Shown here piece after piece: positions 6,421 to 14,315 of a stretch of DNA of 25,980 bases. The stretch covers positions 1-25,980 of the forward strand of contig JBCCQN010000117.1 in NCBI GenBank assembly GCA_039024315.1, given 5' to 3'. The position numbers and the translations under genes are program-made. Under the pieces are notes generated by a model. It had not been told where the DNA came from, did not search any database, and was given only the letters and a program-made list of their open reading frames with translations. Numbering within the stretch: position 1 is the stretch's first letter; every line of letters starts with the position of its first letter. The DNA comes from JBCAWW01 sp039024315. GTDB taxonomy: Bacteria > Bacteroidota > Bacteroidia > J057.

Positions 6421-7479
6421 ATGAAGAAAAGGATTCTGATCACTGGGGGAGCGGGTTTTATTGGCTCTCATCTCGTACGCCATTTTGTCAATACTTATCC
6501 CGATTACTTGATCATCAATCTGGATTTGCTCACCTATGCAGGCAATCTAGAAAATTTGGCAGATCTAGAGGGGAAAGAAAATTATGTTTTTATCAAGGAC
6601 GATATCTGCAACGCAGAACGCTTAACTGAGGTCTTTGAGACATATAATATTGATGGGGTGATCCATTTGGCGGCCGAAAGCCATGTTGATCGCAGTATTT
6701 TGAATCCTATGGACTTTGTCCGAACCAACGTTTTGGGAACCGTAAGCCTCCTTAATGTGGCCAAAAACCACTGGGGGGAGCGGGAAGACGTACTTTTTTA
6801 TCACGTCTCTACGGATGAGGTTTATGGTTCATTGGCAGAGGGTGAATACTTCGTAGAAAGTACGCCTTACGATCCTATGAGCCCATATTCGGCCTCAAAA
6901 GCAAGCTCTGATCACTTTGTAAGATCATATGGTAATACCTATAAGTTGCCCTTTGTGATTAGTAACTGTTCTAACAATTATGGTTCCTATCAGTTTCCAG
7001 AGAAACTACTACCGCTATTTATATCCAATATTCTCCAAGAAAAGCCGCTACCCGTTTACGGCAAGGGAGAAAACGTAAGGGATTGGCTCTGGGTCGTGGA
7101 CCACTGTCGGGCGATTGATGTCATCTTTCACCGAGGGCGCAGAGGCGAGACCTACAATATTGGGGGCCGCAACGAGTGGCGAAACATTGATTTGATCAAG
7201 GTCCTTTGCCAACAAATGGACCAAAAACTTGAACGAGCGGCAGGTAGTGCAGAATCTCTCATCACCTACGTTACCGACAGACCGGGGCACGATATGCGCT
7301 ACGCAATCGATCCGGGAAAATTAAGTGAAGAATTAGGCTGGGAACCCAGTGTGACTTTTGAAGAAGGACTCAGCCTAACGATAGATTGGTATTTAGCAAA
7401 CGCCGCGTGGACAGAGCGCGTGCAGACAGGTGCTTATAGAGCCTATTATGAACAACAGTATGGGGATAGATTCTCGTAA
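6421..7479 (+). CDS. rfbB: dTDP-glucose 4,6-dehydratase
   Basis: RfbB/RmlB converts dTDP-D-glucose to dTDP-4-keto-6-deoxy-D-glucose, the entry step to dTDP-rhamnose and other deoxysugars of surface polysaccharides. It is an extended short-chain dehydrogenase of normal length (352 aa). The NAD-binding motif TGGAGFIG is at 8-15, the family-specific catalytic Thr-Asp-Glu at 131-133 (STDEVYGS), and the YxxxK pair at Tyr156/Lys160. ISNCSNNYGSYQFPEKLLPLF and the C-terminal VTDRPGHDMRYAIDP are family signatures. The usual partners rfbA, rfbC and rfbD are absent from the window, so the sugar locus is split or lies elsewhere. The 3' end overlaps the next gene by 32 bases. A TAnnTTTG box lies just upstream. 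Confidence 0.96.
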   Translation: MKKRILITGGAGFIGSHLVRHFVNTYPDYLIINLDLLTYAGNLENLADLEGKENYVFIKDDICNAERLTEVFETYNIDGVIHLAAESHVDRSILNPMDFVRTNVLGTVSLLNVAKNHWGEREDVLFYHVSTDEVYGSLAEGEYFVESTPYDPMSPYSASKASSDHFVRSYGNTYKLPFVISNCSNNYGSYQFPEKLLPLFISNILQEKPLPVYGKGENVRDWLWVVDHCRAIDVIFHRGRRGETYNIGGRNEWRNIDLIKVLCQQMDQKLERAAGSAESLITYVTDRPGHDMRYAIDPGKLSEELGWEPSVTFEEGLSLTIDWYLANAAWTERVQTGAYRAYYEQQYGDRFS

Positions 7480-8233
7480 ATCTTTGACAGCAAGCCCTTG
7501 GGGGGCACTCGTTTTTTCGATTTTAACTAGCTTTTATTATTGGGTATTGACTTATGATAGTTGGTATATCTTAGCCATCGGCGGGATACTGCAGGGGATC
7601 GGTTTGTACCTGCTAGCCAGCCACACCCAAAGGACCGCTTGGGGAGAATTTTGGCGAGGCGGCTTGATTGGTACCAATGCTAGTTTTAACGCTATTTTTT
7701 GGTATGCTTTGACTGGGCAATTTTGGATGAGTATTGGCCTAGGTTCGGTTTTGTTCCTCTCCTCTATTTTGGCGATTTCGCGCAGCAAAATATTTCACCC
7801 TTGGCTGGGTTGGCTCAATTGGCTACTGCCGATGTCTTGGCCGGTAAATGTATTGGGCTTATTGATGTTTGTGATCAACCTTGCCTTCGCTCCCATTGGT
7901 TATCTACACCCCCTTTTAAAAGGTATTCGCATCCGCCTCTATATAGACCTCAAGACTTGTACCTTCACCCAGTATGGTGGCTTGATTCGCCCGATTAAAG
8001 GCTTCTCAGGTCTCAATATGGGCAACTTTATCTTTATCAATCCTGGTTGGGAACACCTCCTTAAGCATGAAATTGGCCATCTCTTTAGCCTCGCAGCCAT
8101 GGGCTTTGTCTTCCATTATTTTGGCGGGATAGATGAAAACTACTTCCAAAAGCGCTATTGGGAAGCCTATGCGGAGTATATCGCCGAGAGCTACAACAAG
8201 CCTGAAGCATCTGGCCTCAGCATGTGGCAGTAG
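7448..8233 (+). CDS. Membrane protein with HEIGH zinc-protease-like motif, function unknown
   Basis: I do not recognise the family. Starting at ATG 7448 (261 aa), the N-terminal part holds about five hydrophobic segments, roughly residues 18-35, 38-58, 72-90, 92-110 and 125-150. A soluble part follows with the sequence EHLLKHEIGHLFSLAAMG, in which H207-E208-x-x-H211 has the HExxH form of zinc metallopeptidases. Glutamates in EAYAEYIAES, 31-35 residues later, could supply a third ligand, as in gluzincins. The gene overlaps rfbB by 32 bases, so the two are probably translated together, which hints at a role in envelope or polysaccharide assembly. An ATG at 7430 is also in frame. A short HExxH can arise by chance, so peptidase activity is a hypothesis. 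Confidence 0.75.
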   Translation: MNNSMGIDSRKSLTASPWGALVFSILTSFYYWVLTYDSWYILAIGGILQGIGLYLLASHTQRTAWGEFWRGGLIGTNASFNAIFWYALTGQFWMSIGLGSVLFLSSILAISRSKIFHPWLGWLNWLLPMSWPVNVLGLLMFVINLAFAPIGYLHPLLKGIRIRLYIDLKTCTFTQYGGLIRPIKGFSGLNMGNFIFINPGWEHLLKHEIGHLFSLAAMGFVFHYFGGIDENYFQKRYWEAYAEYIAESYNKPEASGLSMWQ

Positions 8234-8320
8234 GGAATTATGAATGTTGAGTTTTGAAGGCTGAATTTTGAAGGGATGCTACTTTAGCATTTGACGTTCA
8301 GAGTTTATCATACGCAATTC
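8234..8320. other. Short AT-rich intergenic stretch
   Basis: It holds near-repeats of a TTGA(G/A)TTTTGAAGG type (about 8243-8275) between two convergent genes. No T-tailed hairpin is visible. Confidence 0.3.
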
Positions 8321-8980
8321 CTAGCCTTCTTTCTGTAAGGTCTTGATATCGGTGATTAATTGGGCAATGGCAGTCTTATTGAGCCCATTGTAAATGCCAC
8401 GGATATGACGATTTTTGTCGATTAAGACAAAGTTCTCGGTATGAAGAAATTCGTCTAAATCCTTTTCGATCCCCAAGTCCTCTTCTACAAAATATGCCGT
8501 TCGGCCCAGCCGATATATCAACTCTCTATCCCCAGTTGTTAGATACCATTTTTGGCTATCCACCCCTTGATATTCGGCATACATTTTTAGCGCTGCGACA
8601 GAATCAATAGAGGGAGTCACAGAATGAGAAAGGAGCATTACATCTTCCTCTTCGAGGAACGCTTCTTGCAACAAAACCATGTTTTTGGTCATTTTGGGGC
8701 AGATACCGGGACAAGTGGTAAAAAAGAAATCTGCTACATAGATCTTATCTGCCAAGCTTGCTTCTGTAATGGTATCCCCCTCTTGATTGATAAGTTCAAA
8801 GTCAGGAATCTGATGAAAGCCTTCTAAGCTATTACTATCAGGGGCAAACCAATGAGCCACAAATGTCGGATCGTTATAGTAGGGTAAGTTCGCCACCCGG
8901 CTTTCGAGGGGAGCGTTCGCCTGACAGGCAAGTAGAAACAGAGGACCCCAAAAGGCAAAGATGAGTCTGTTCATATTCAT
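8321..8980 (-). CDS. SCO1/SenC-family lipoprotein
   Basis: SCO proteins are thioredoxin-fold, copper-binding proteins that help load the CuA site of cytochrome c oxidase or act as thiol-disulfide reductases at the membrane. The signal peptide ends in the lipobox LLAC (Cys19, counting from the ATG at 8980). The metal-binding CPGIC motif gives Cys90 and Cys94, and His180 lies in FLHTENFVLID, the complete SCO ligand set. VADFFFTTCPGICPKMT and LLSHSVTPSIDSV are typical family blocks. Three in-frame ATGs exist (8998, 8980, 8974); 8980 or 8974 gives the better signal peptide. The protein is probably anchored on the periplasmic face. No cytochrome oxidase genes are in view. Confidence 0.9.
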   Translation of the reverse strand: MNMNRLIFAFWGPLFLLACQANAPLESRVANLPYYNDPTFVAHWFAPDSNSLEGFHQIPDFELINQEGDTITEASLADKIYVADFFFTTCPGICPKMTKNMVLLQEAFLEEEDVMLLSHSVTPSIDSVAALKMYAEYQGVDSQKWYLTTGDRELIYRLGRTAYFVEEDLGIEKDLDEFLHTENFVLIDKNRHIRGIYNGLNKTAIAQLITDIKTLQKEG

Positions 8981-9059
8981 TTTATAGGACCAAAACATAT
9001 AATCAAAGCCAAGACTCGCTTAAAAGAAATCCACAAAGTGCGCCCTGTTGCCTCCTGAG

Positions 9060-9090
9060 AAGGGCTTGCTTTGGGAGTAAACAAGCCCTT
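9060..9090. repeat. 9-bp perfect inverted repeat
   Basis: AAGGGCTTG (9060-9068) and CAAGCCCTT (9082-9090) are separated by 13 bases. Neither strand has a T-run after it, so terminator function is doubtful. Confidence 0.5.
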
Positions 9091-9283
9091 ACTGCAGATG
9101 AAGTACTAACAAGTTTCACCTTCAAGGTCGCTATGGCCGTAGCAGACCTATGCCAGGACCCGCTGGGAGCAACGGGGCCAGACAGAAATATGAAGCCGAG
9201 ACCCTAGGATTTATTTGGATGACCATATACCCTAGAGATGCCTTTTTCGAGAAAAACTTTTGCTTGAGTTTTATTTTTTTGCT

Positions 9284-9300
9284 GCTGCGCAGAACGCTTA
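9284..9300 (+). repeat. Dispersed repeat, intergenic copy (GCTGCGCAGAACG form)
   Basis: GCTGCGCAGAACGCTTA is the A-variant of the repeat, lying 12 bases downstream of the stop of the DUF2279 gene. Confidence 0.65.
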
Positions 9301-9312
9301 TTTCTCTTGCTC

Positions 9313-10221
9313 CTAAAAGTACAACCAATGAGCCCTCGGTTGACCGATAGTATTGAATTCTAGAGTTGGGAAAGGGATTTTGATAAAGGCCAAGCCTTTC
9401 AGTACCGCATTGAGCGCTTTGGAGCGGGTATGGATGCGAGAAGTGTCAATATCTAATGAGAAAAGAAATTGCCGGTAGCGTTCGCGTTCAGGAAGCCATT
9501 CCCCCCGGTAATAGCGGATATTTTCAAACTCCCCAAACATACCGTTGGCGCTATAGCCCACCGATAGACAAAGCCAATCTGGCAATTGCTCTTTAAACAT
9601 CATACGATTGATGGGGACACTCACCCAATAGGTATGACCATTGTAATCATAGAAAATGCTTTCGAGGAAATTGTCGCCCAGATACCCGTTTGCCTCCTTG
9701 GCGTAGGGAGACTGCCAGAAACTAAATTTGAAGCGGGCCACTTGCTCATCAAATAGCAACTCTTGCCCTACGATAAAAGCGGGCCCTGCTGCATTGGCGA
9801 TCATATCGCCCCAGCTAAAACCCCAGCCTTCGTAGATGCCATCAAATATTTCAATGGGAGTCTGGAGAATCAGTCCAAGAGGAGCGCCGTATATCAGTGC
9901 TTTTTTCTTGGGAACCCCAGCCCTACGCAACCAGTGATAGCCGATCATGCTTTCAAAATAGGCACCATATGCATGACCAAATTTGTCAATTTGAAGGTAG
10001 CCAGCATTGTCATTGTACCAATGAAAAGGAACCCTTTCATGATCCTTATACCACAAAAACTGAAGATAGGACATACCTCCTAAATAGAAAGCAGTCTCTG
10101 AGCCAATGGCGAGGGCGAGGGTACGCTTATTGAGGCTATCTGGGTATGTGTTAGTTTGTCGTTGGGCGAAGCCCAAAAAACTTGAAGTCAGTAGAAAAAA
10201 GAGAAGCAGGTATGATTTCAC
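9313..10221 (-). CDS. DUF2279 (YfiM-like) secreted protein
   Basis: This 302-residue protein has a clear signal peptide (MKSYLLLFFLLTSSFLGFAQ). It contains the block typical of DUF2279: DKFGHAYGAYFES, later YEGWGFSWGDMIANAAGPAF, with hydrophobic helices between. Proteins of this family are found at the outer membrane or periplasm of Bacteroidota, and their biochemical role is not established. The C-terminal part is rich in aromatic, amphipathic strands (YWVSVPINRM, WLCLSVGYSANGMFG, RQFLFSLDIDTSRI), which may be membrane-embedded. The start codon is GTG at 10221; it is the only start that keeps the complete signal peptide. The neighbours give no firm functional hint. Confidence 0.82.
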   Translation of the reverse strand: MKSYLLLFFLLTSSFLGFAQRQTNTYPDSLNKRTLALAIGSETAFYLGGMSYLQFLWYKDHERVPFHWYNDNAGYLQIDKFGHAYGAYFESMIGYHWLRRAGVPKKKALIYGAPLGLILQTPIEIFDGIYEGWGFSWGDMIANAAGPAFIVGQELLFDEQVARFKFSFWQSPYAKEANGYLGDNFLESIFYDYNGHTYWVSVPINRMMFKEQLPDWLCLSVGYSANGMFGEFENIRYYRGEWLPERERYRQFLFSLDIDTSRIHTRSKALNAVLKGLAFIKIPFPTLEFNTIGQPRAHWLYF

Positions 10222-10276
10222 GTGAGATTCTGTTGATTGTTACTTTAGAACGCAGAGCGGTAAAAAATCGCTGCGT

Positions 10277-11515
10277 TTACAGCAAAATAAAGCGAGCTTG
10301 TAAATTAGAGGACGGATGACTGAGTTTGACTACATATACTCCTGCGGGAAGATTGCTTGGGAGGATGAGTTCGGCGGAGCCGTTTTGGGTAGAAGAAATG
10401 GTCGTTTCTTGGACTAGGGTACCATTGCTATTGAATACTCGTAGCCCTAAATTAGGAATAGGTGGGTAACCTCGAACCTGCAATAAATTGCGCTGCTCAG
10501 GCTTTTGGGAGAGTTGTAGCCTTGGATTTGGCCCTAAAAACTCCACGCTAACGATATCGGAATAGGATTCCAAGCCACTTTGGTTGACTTGCTTGATACG
10601 GTAGTATAGGCTCCCAATGGGGGGGCGGCGGTCATGAGCATGCATATGTTTTTTGTCAGGATGAGCTGGTCTAGGGGGGCCAATCATTTGAAATTGTGCG
10701 CCATCGAATGAGCGTTCTATGAAATAGAGAGCCCCCTCCTCCCTCAGATCAGCCTGCCATCTCAAACGAACATGCTGAGGGGTCGGCCTAGCAGATAGAT
10801 AAAAATTTCGCCGACTCAGGACAAAGGTGCCTCCGCCTTCTATTACGGGGTTGATACAGGTCCCGGGATCATCAAATAGTTCGAAGCCTGCACATATTTG
10901 GTTGACAATTTGGGTAGAGGCCGGAGTGATTTCGCTTCCCGAATCATTCCAAGCTCTCATGCGATCCATGATGATAAAGTGGCCTTGACCGCAGAGTTTG
11001 GATTGAGTCCCATAAAAGTAAATGTCATCTAGGGTACTAGCATTGCCACAGGCAATAGTATTGAGGATGGTTTCGCTGGTACCACATAATATAAGATCAT
11101 CCCCTACTGCAAAGCCAGAGCCTTCGTGCAAGATCAATATACCGTATTCATTGCTCCAAGCCTTTTGATGAAAAAAGTCGCTGCTGGTAGTAAGGGTACC
11201 ATAGATTTCAAATCGATTACCCTCGAACTTGTAAACCTTCGAACTACCTGTACCGGTATCGATGTGTAGGTAGCCATCAGATTCGATGATGACATTACCG
11301 GTATGCGTATAGGTCGATCCCGCGCTGTGGATTACAGTATGACGAATATAAACGGTATCTCCACTCGAGGGAGATTCAAATGCTGGTGGTCCATCAATGC
11401 TTAGAGACCAAGTATCACTACTACTCCACGAACCGTCAGTGCGTGAATAGTAAGGATTGGCTGCCGTCAGATGGGGGAGAAGTAAGGCGGGGAGAATAAG
11501 AAGGAACTTGTACAT
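10277..11515 (-). CDS. T9SS-type secreted protein, paralog of the next gene
   Basis: This 412-residue exported protein has a signal peptide (about 1-19). The N-terminal module begins YYSRTDGSWSSSDTWSLSIDGPP and contains DTVYIRHTVIH, GNVIIESDGYLHIDTG and GDDLILCG, resembling the G8-like or beta-helix opening modules common in Bacteroidota surface proteins. Four cysteines lie around CGNAS, LCGQGHFI, ICAGF and TCINP. A fibronectin-like segment (VRLRWQADLREEGALYFIERSFDG, YYRIKQV) comes next, and the tail (LGLRVFNSNGTLVQE, LPAGVYVVKL, ARFILL) resembles a type A T9SS sorting domain. The usual YPNP turn before the tail is missing. It is a tandem paralog of the gene at 11655. It is probably secreted or surface-attached, and its function is unknown. 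Confidence 0.8.
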   Translation of the reverse strand: MYKFLLILPALLLPHLTAANPYYSRTDGSWSSSDTWSLSIDGPPAFESPSSGDTVYIRHTVIHSAGSTYTHTGNVIIESDGYLHIDTGTGSSKVYKFEGNRFEIYGTLTTSSDFFHQKAWSNEYGILILHEGSGFAVGDDLILCGTSETILNTIACGNASTLDDIYFYGTQSKLCGQGHFIIMDRMRAWNDSGSEITPASTQIVNQICAGFELFDDPGTCINPVIEGGGTFVLSRRNFYLSARPTPQHVRLRWQADLREEGALYFIERSFDGAQFQMIGPPRPAHPDKKHMHAHDRRPPIGSLYYRIKQVNQSGLESYSDIVSVEFLGPNPRLQLSQKPEQRNLLQVRGYPPIPNLGLRVFNSNGTLVQETTISSTQNGSAELILPSNLPAGVYVVKLSHPSSNLQARFILL

Positions 11516-11609
11516 CTGAAACGCTTAATGTGCGTACAGCTGCTGCATATTTATTACGATTTTATGGCTATTACAATAAATGTATTAAAATTTTGCACAA
11601 ATACCAAAC

Positions 11610-11634
11610 AAAAAAAGCCCAGCCTAAGCCGGGC
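11610..11634 (-). terminator. Rho-independent terminator after the 11655-12905 gene
   Basis: Read on the minus strand, GCCCGGC/GCTGGGC (11634-11617, one G-T pair) with a TTAG loop is followed by seven T residues. It lies 20 bases past the stop codon. Confidence 0.8.
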
Positions 11635-11654
11635 GTACTTTTTGATTCTAGAAC

Positions 11655-12905
11655 CTATTGAACTTGGATCTTTTGGGTGAAGAGAAAATCTTCTGCACTT
11701 ACAGAAAGGAAGTATAAGCCTGACTGTAGATTAGTGGGGAGTTCTATTTTGCGTTCGGGTTCCATGCTGGCGGTTGAGATAAACTGTTTTACCACCGCCC
11801 CTTTGATGTTTAAGATTTTGATTTCAAAAACACTTTCGCGTGGCAAGCCACTTAGCATGATATGATCAGAAACTACTGGATTAGGGTAGAGGACTAAGTT
11901 AGGGCTTAGTTGATTGAATTCGATCTCGATCACATTTGAAAACGAAGAAGTACCATCGAAATCGGTTTGTTTGATGCGGTAGAAGGCTTTACCGCTGTAA
12001 GGGCGAAAATCGTTGACTTTGTAGCTGCTCACTTGATCAGTGGTGCCTGCTCCTTCCACATTGGTGATAGGGTCAAATGATTTGCCATCTATAGAGCGCT
12101 CAACGGTAAAGAAATCGTTTTGTAATTCATTAGCTGTCTGCCACTCTATGGCTACAGTTTCTGCTTCCCAATATACGTCTAGGCTCAGGTATTCTACTGG
12201 TAGGTCAAAGGGCCCCGTTCCGGTAACGATAGGATCATCGTTTTGGCAATCTCCAGTATTAGCATAAAGGACGAAGCCATCACACAATTGACTTTGAAAC
12301 TGACTTACAGCAGGAAAAACTTCTGCTGAAGCATCGTTCCACGCTCTTAGTTTGTCAGGGACGATGAAATGGCCTTGGCCACACATCTGAGAACTCGTCC
12401 CTACGAAGTAGATATCATCTACAACTCGGGCCGAACCGCAATCAACCGTATTCATGATGGTACGAGAATTGGCATTGAGAATTAAGTCATCGCCGATTTC
12501 TACAACGGAGCCTTCTTGGAGGTTGAGCTGTCCACTATCTGAGGTGCCGTTTTGCTGGTGATGAAAATCGCTACTGGTCCAAAGCTTACCGTAGATATCA
12601 AAAAGACTTCCTCTGAAAAGGTAGTAATTCGAACTACCATAACCCGTATTGATGCGGTATTCACCGCTGGCCTTGATGGTTACATTTCCGTGGTGGCTGT
12701 AGGTGCTACCAGTGTTGTGGACTACACGGTGGCGGATAATTACTTCGTCTTGGGGGTTAGGGCTTGTAGTAGCTGCAGGTCCGTTTTTGGTATGAGACCA
12801 AGTGGTATTGGAACTCCAGGGACCATCAGTGATACTGTAATATTTATCGGCAAAAACAGAAGAAATAGAAAACAGAAGAAGGGTGGAGACTAGAAAGGTT
12901 TTCAT
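11655..12905 (-). CDS. T9SS cargo protein with type A sorting domain
   Basis: This 416-residue protein is the paralog of the gene at 10277. Its signal peptide is MKTFLVSTLLLFSISSVFA. The N-terminal module is the same, block by block: YYSITDGPWSSNTTWSHTKNGP, DEVIIRHRVVHNTGSTYSHHGNV, GDDLILN, NTVDCG, DDIYFVGTSSQMCGQGHFI, RAWNDAS. Then comes a fibronectin-like segment (VAIEWQTANELQNDFFTVERSIDG, AFYRIKQTDFDG). A clear T9SS type A sorting domain follows, starting NLVLYPNPVVSDH and ending LPTNLQSGLYFLSV with a short basic tail. Such domains direct export through the type IX system and are removed or linked to the surface. It has its own terminator, so the two paralogs are probably transcribed separately. 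The function of the N-terminal module is unknown. Confidence 0.85.
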   Translation of the reverse strand: MKTFLVSTLLLFSISSVFADKYYSITDGPWSSNTTWSHTKNGPAATTSPNPQDEVIIRHRVVHNTGSTYSHHGNVTIKASGEYRINTGYGSSNYYLFRGSLFDIYGKLWTSSDFHHQQNGTSDSGQLNLQEGSVVEIGDDLILNANSRTIMNTVDCGSARVVDDIYFVGTSSQMCGQGHFIVPDKLRAWNDASAEVFPAVSQFQSQLCDGFVLYANTGDCQNDDPIVTGTGPFDLPVEYLSLDVYWEAETVAIEWQTANELQNDFFTVERSIDGKSFDPITNVEGAGTTDQVSSYKVNDFRPYSGKAFYRIKQTDFDGTSSFSNVIEIEFNQLSPNLVLYPNPVVSDHIMLSGLPRESVFEIKILNIKGAVVKQFISTASMEPERKIELPTNLQSGLYFLSVSAEDFLFTQKIQVQ

Positions 12906-13127
12906 ATTTTTTTACCCGAAAATCAATCTTACGCTATTTTATTTTGTGTTTTGGCTCATTTGTATCTTAGCTAGCCATGTAAGATTGAGATAAAATTAGT
13001 ACGAAAAATCTATTAGTCCATAATTTGTAATGTGTAAGGATCGAAAATGTTGTTAAGCGGTTAGGAATGCGGTATGAATGGTCAGTGGGCAAAAAGAGGA
13101 AGAGAAATGATAAAAAATTGCCTATGG

Positions 13128-13159
13128 GTTGCGTGGCTGAAAAAAGCATATTACATTTG
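13128..13159 (+). promoter_or_regulatory. Bacteroidota promoter of tRNA-Ser
   Basis: The -7 box TACATTTG (13152-13159) matches TAnnTTTG exactly. A GTTG at 13128-13131 sits 20 bases upstream as the -33 element. The predicted transcript start falls a few bases before the tRNA. Confidence 0.7.
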
Positions 13160-13171
13160 CAATCCGCATAC

Positions 13172-13255
13172 GGAGAGATGGCAGAGTGGTCGAATGCGGT
13201 GGTCTTGAAAACCATTGTACCGAGAGGTACCGGGGGTTCGAATCCCTCTCTCTCC
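13172..13255 (+). tRNA. tRNA-Ser (anticodon UGA)
   Basis: A class II tRNA of 84 bases. The acceptor stem GGAGAGA pairs with TCTCTCC, with discriminator G. The anticodon loop CTTGAAA (13204-13210) gives anticodon TGA at 13206-13208. The long variable arm (GTACCGAGAGGTAC) and the T-arm GGGGGTTCGAATCCC are typical of serine tRNAs. CCA is not encoded in full (CAA follows) and must be added after transcription. It has its own promoter and terminator. Confidence 0.97.
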
Positions 13256-13265
13256 GCAAAGTAAA

Positions 13266-13294
13266 AGCCCCTTACGAAAGTGAGGGGCTTTTTT
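13266..13294 (+). terminator. Rho-independent terminator after tRNA-Ser
   Basis: A 10-bp stem AGCCCCTTAC/GTGAGGGGCT (one T-G pair) closed by a GAAA tetraloop is followed by a run of T residues. Confidence 0.9.
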
Positions 13295-13326
13295 GTTATT
13301 TGGACGATCTCATTTGTCGCGCAGAT

Positions 13327-13608
13327 CTAATCTTCAATGGGTGGTCCAACGAACTCCTGACCATGTTTCATGGAAATTGCTGCCATTTTTTCTTGGCTTA
13401 CTTCACCTTCGTCGAGAAGTTGAAAAAACTCCCTAAACATTTCTTCAATCGTATTGGCTAGCGAAAACACATACCTAAGCCTTCCCGCTTTTTTGCCAAC
13501 GTTTTTAAATGCATGCACAGTACCTTTGGGAATAAAGGTGATGTCCCTAGCTTTGCACTGATACCTTTGCACATCGATTTCGGCAATGAACTCAATACGG
13601 CAAAATAC
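13327..13608 (-). pseudogene. C-terminal remnant of a cupin-domain protein
   Basis: The frame reads VFCRIEFIAEIDVQRYQCK at its start, then DITFIPKGTVHAFKNVG, the second half of a cupin barrel with its histidine. It continues as RLRYVFSLANTIEEMFREFFQLLDEG and ends HGQEFVGPPIED, the usual C-terminal tail of small cupin proteins (quercetinase-like annotations). About the first 60 residues, which carry the metal-binding HxH, are missing. Recognisable homology begins exactly where the stop codon of the LytTR gene lies, and the frame runs into a stop shortly inside that gene. A GTG at 13572 could start an 81-residue product, but half a barrel is unlikely to fold. I read this as a gene truncated by a past rearrangement. 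An alternative is a small expressed domain. Confidence 0.7.
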
Positions 13609-14315
13609 TATCCAGCCCCCAAGCGCGCCATCAATCCCTGCTTATAGCTCAAACCAATGGGGATTTCTTTTTGGCCAATCTCAATGTCTTGCTGAGTGTA
13701 GGCAGTAACCTCTTCGAGATTGACGATATAAGAGCGATGCACCCGACAGAAATTATCCGTTAAACGCTCCGCAAAGGCTGAAATCGTCCCTTTTGTGACT
13801 ACACTTTGAGATTTGGTGATGATCTTCAAATAATCTTTGAGACTCTCAATATAAAGGATGTCTGCAAAGGCTAGCCGCAGATGCTTCTTGTTTACATTGA
13901 CAAAGATGTACTTGTTTGCAGACTCAGACTCAATATTGACATGCTTAGCCTGTGCCTGACTGTCGAGATATTTATTAATGGCCTTAAAGAAGCGCGTAAA
14001 AGGAATTGGCTTGAGTAAATAGTCTACTACATTGAGTTCATATCCTTCTAGGGCATATTGCCGATGTGCGGTGGTGAAAATAATAGCAGGCGGCTCTTTT
14101 AGAGACTTTACAAATTCAATCCCTGTCAATACCGGCATTTGGATATCCAGAAAAAGTAGATCAATCTTTTGGGACTTTAAGATTTCGAAGGCGGCCAATG
14201 CATTTTGGCAAGCACCCACCAGTTCCAATTGAGGCACTTGCTCAATATGGGCCTTCATTAATGCTATCGCTAAAGGCTCATCGTCTACAATCAAACATTT
14301 GACAGTGGTGCTCAT
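13608..14315 (-). CDS. LytTR-family response regulator
   Basis: This two-component response regulator (235 aa) has an N-terminal receiver domain with the acidic pocket Asp11/Asp12, phospho-acceptor Asp57 in LLFLDIQMP, Thr81 and Lys102 (LLKPI). It is followed by a LytTR DNA-binding domain (about 135-235) with YIESLKDYLKI, RVHRSYIVNLEEV and a C-terminal IPIGLSYKQGL. Its start codon overlaps the stop of the histidine kinase gene by four bases (ATGA-type), so the pair is translationally coupled. LytTR regulators usually control genes for the envelope or secreted products; no target is visible here. The 3' end abuts the cupin remnant. Confidence 0.95.
   Translation of the reverse strand: MSTTVKCLIVDDEPLAIALMKAHIEQVPQLELVGACQNALAAFEILKSQKIDLLFLDIQMPVLTGIEFVKSLKEPPAIIFTTAHRQYALEGYELNVVDYLLKPIPFTRFFKAINKYLDSQAQAKHVNIESESANKYIFVNVNKKHLRLAFADILYIESLKDYLKIITKSQSVVTKGTISAFAERLTDNFCRVHRSYIVNLEEVTAYTQQDIEIGQKEIPIGLSYKQGLMARLGAG

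Larger units (their letters stand above)
8999..9312. other. Gene-free stretch between the SCO and DUF2279 genes
   Basis: About 314 bases without a convincing gene. The stretch holds a 9-bp perfect inverted repeat (9060-9090) and a dispersed repeat copy (9284-9300). Two overlapping short frames on opposite strands (about 9131-9350) have no recognisable sequence and look spurious. Confidence 0.55.

Noticed and set aside
9131..9350. Two overlapping frames on opposite strands (about 65 aa each)
   Set aside because: Neither has recognisable sequence, a sensible start context or a family pattern, and they include the dispersed repeat.
10213..10228. Partial parS-like sequence (TTTCACGTGA core)
   Set aside because: It matches the 16-base parS consensus at only about 11 positions, lacks the outer bases, and overlaps the GTG start of the DUF2279 gene, so chance is a sufficient explanation.
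12967..13215. 82-residue minus-strand frame across the tRNA promoter
   Set aside because: It overlaps the tRNA-Ser gene and its promoter and has no recognisable features.
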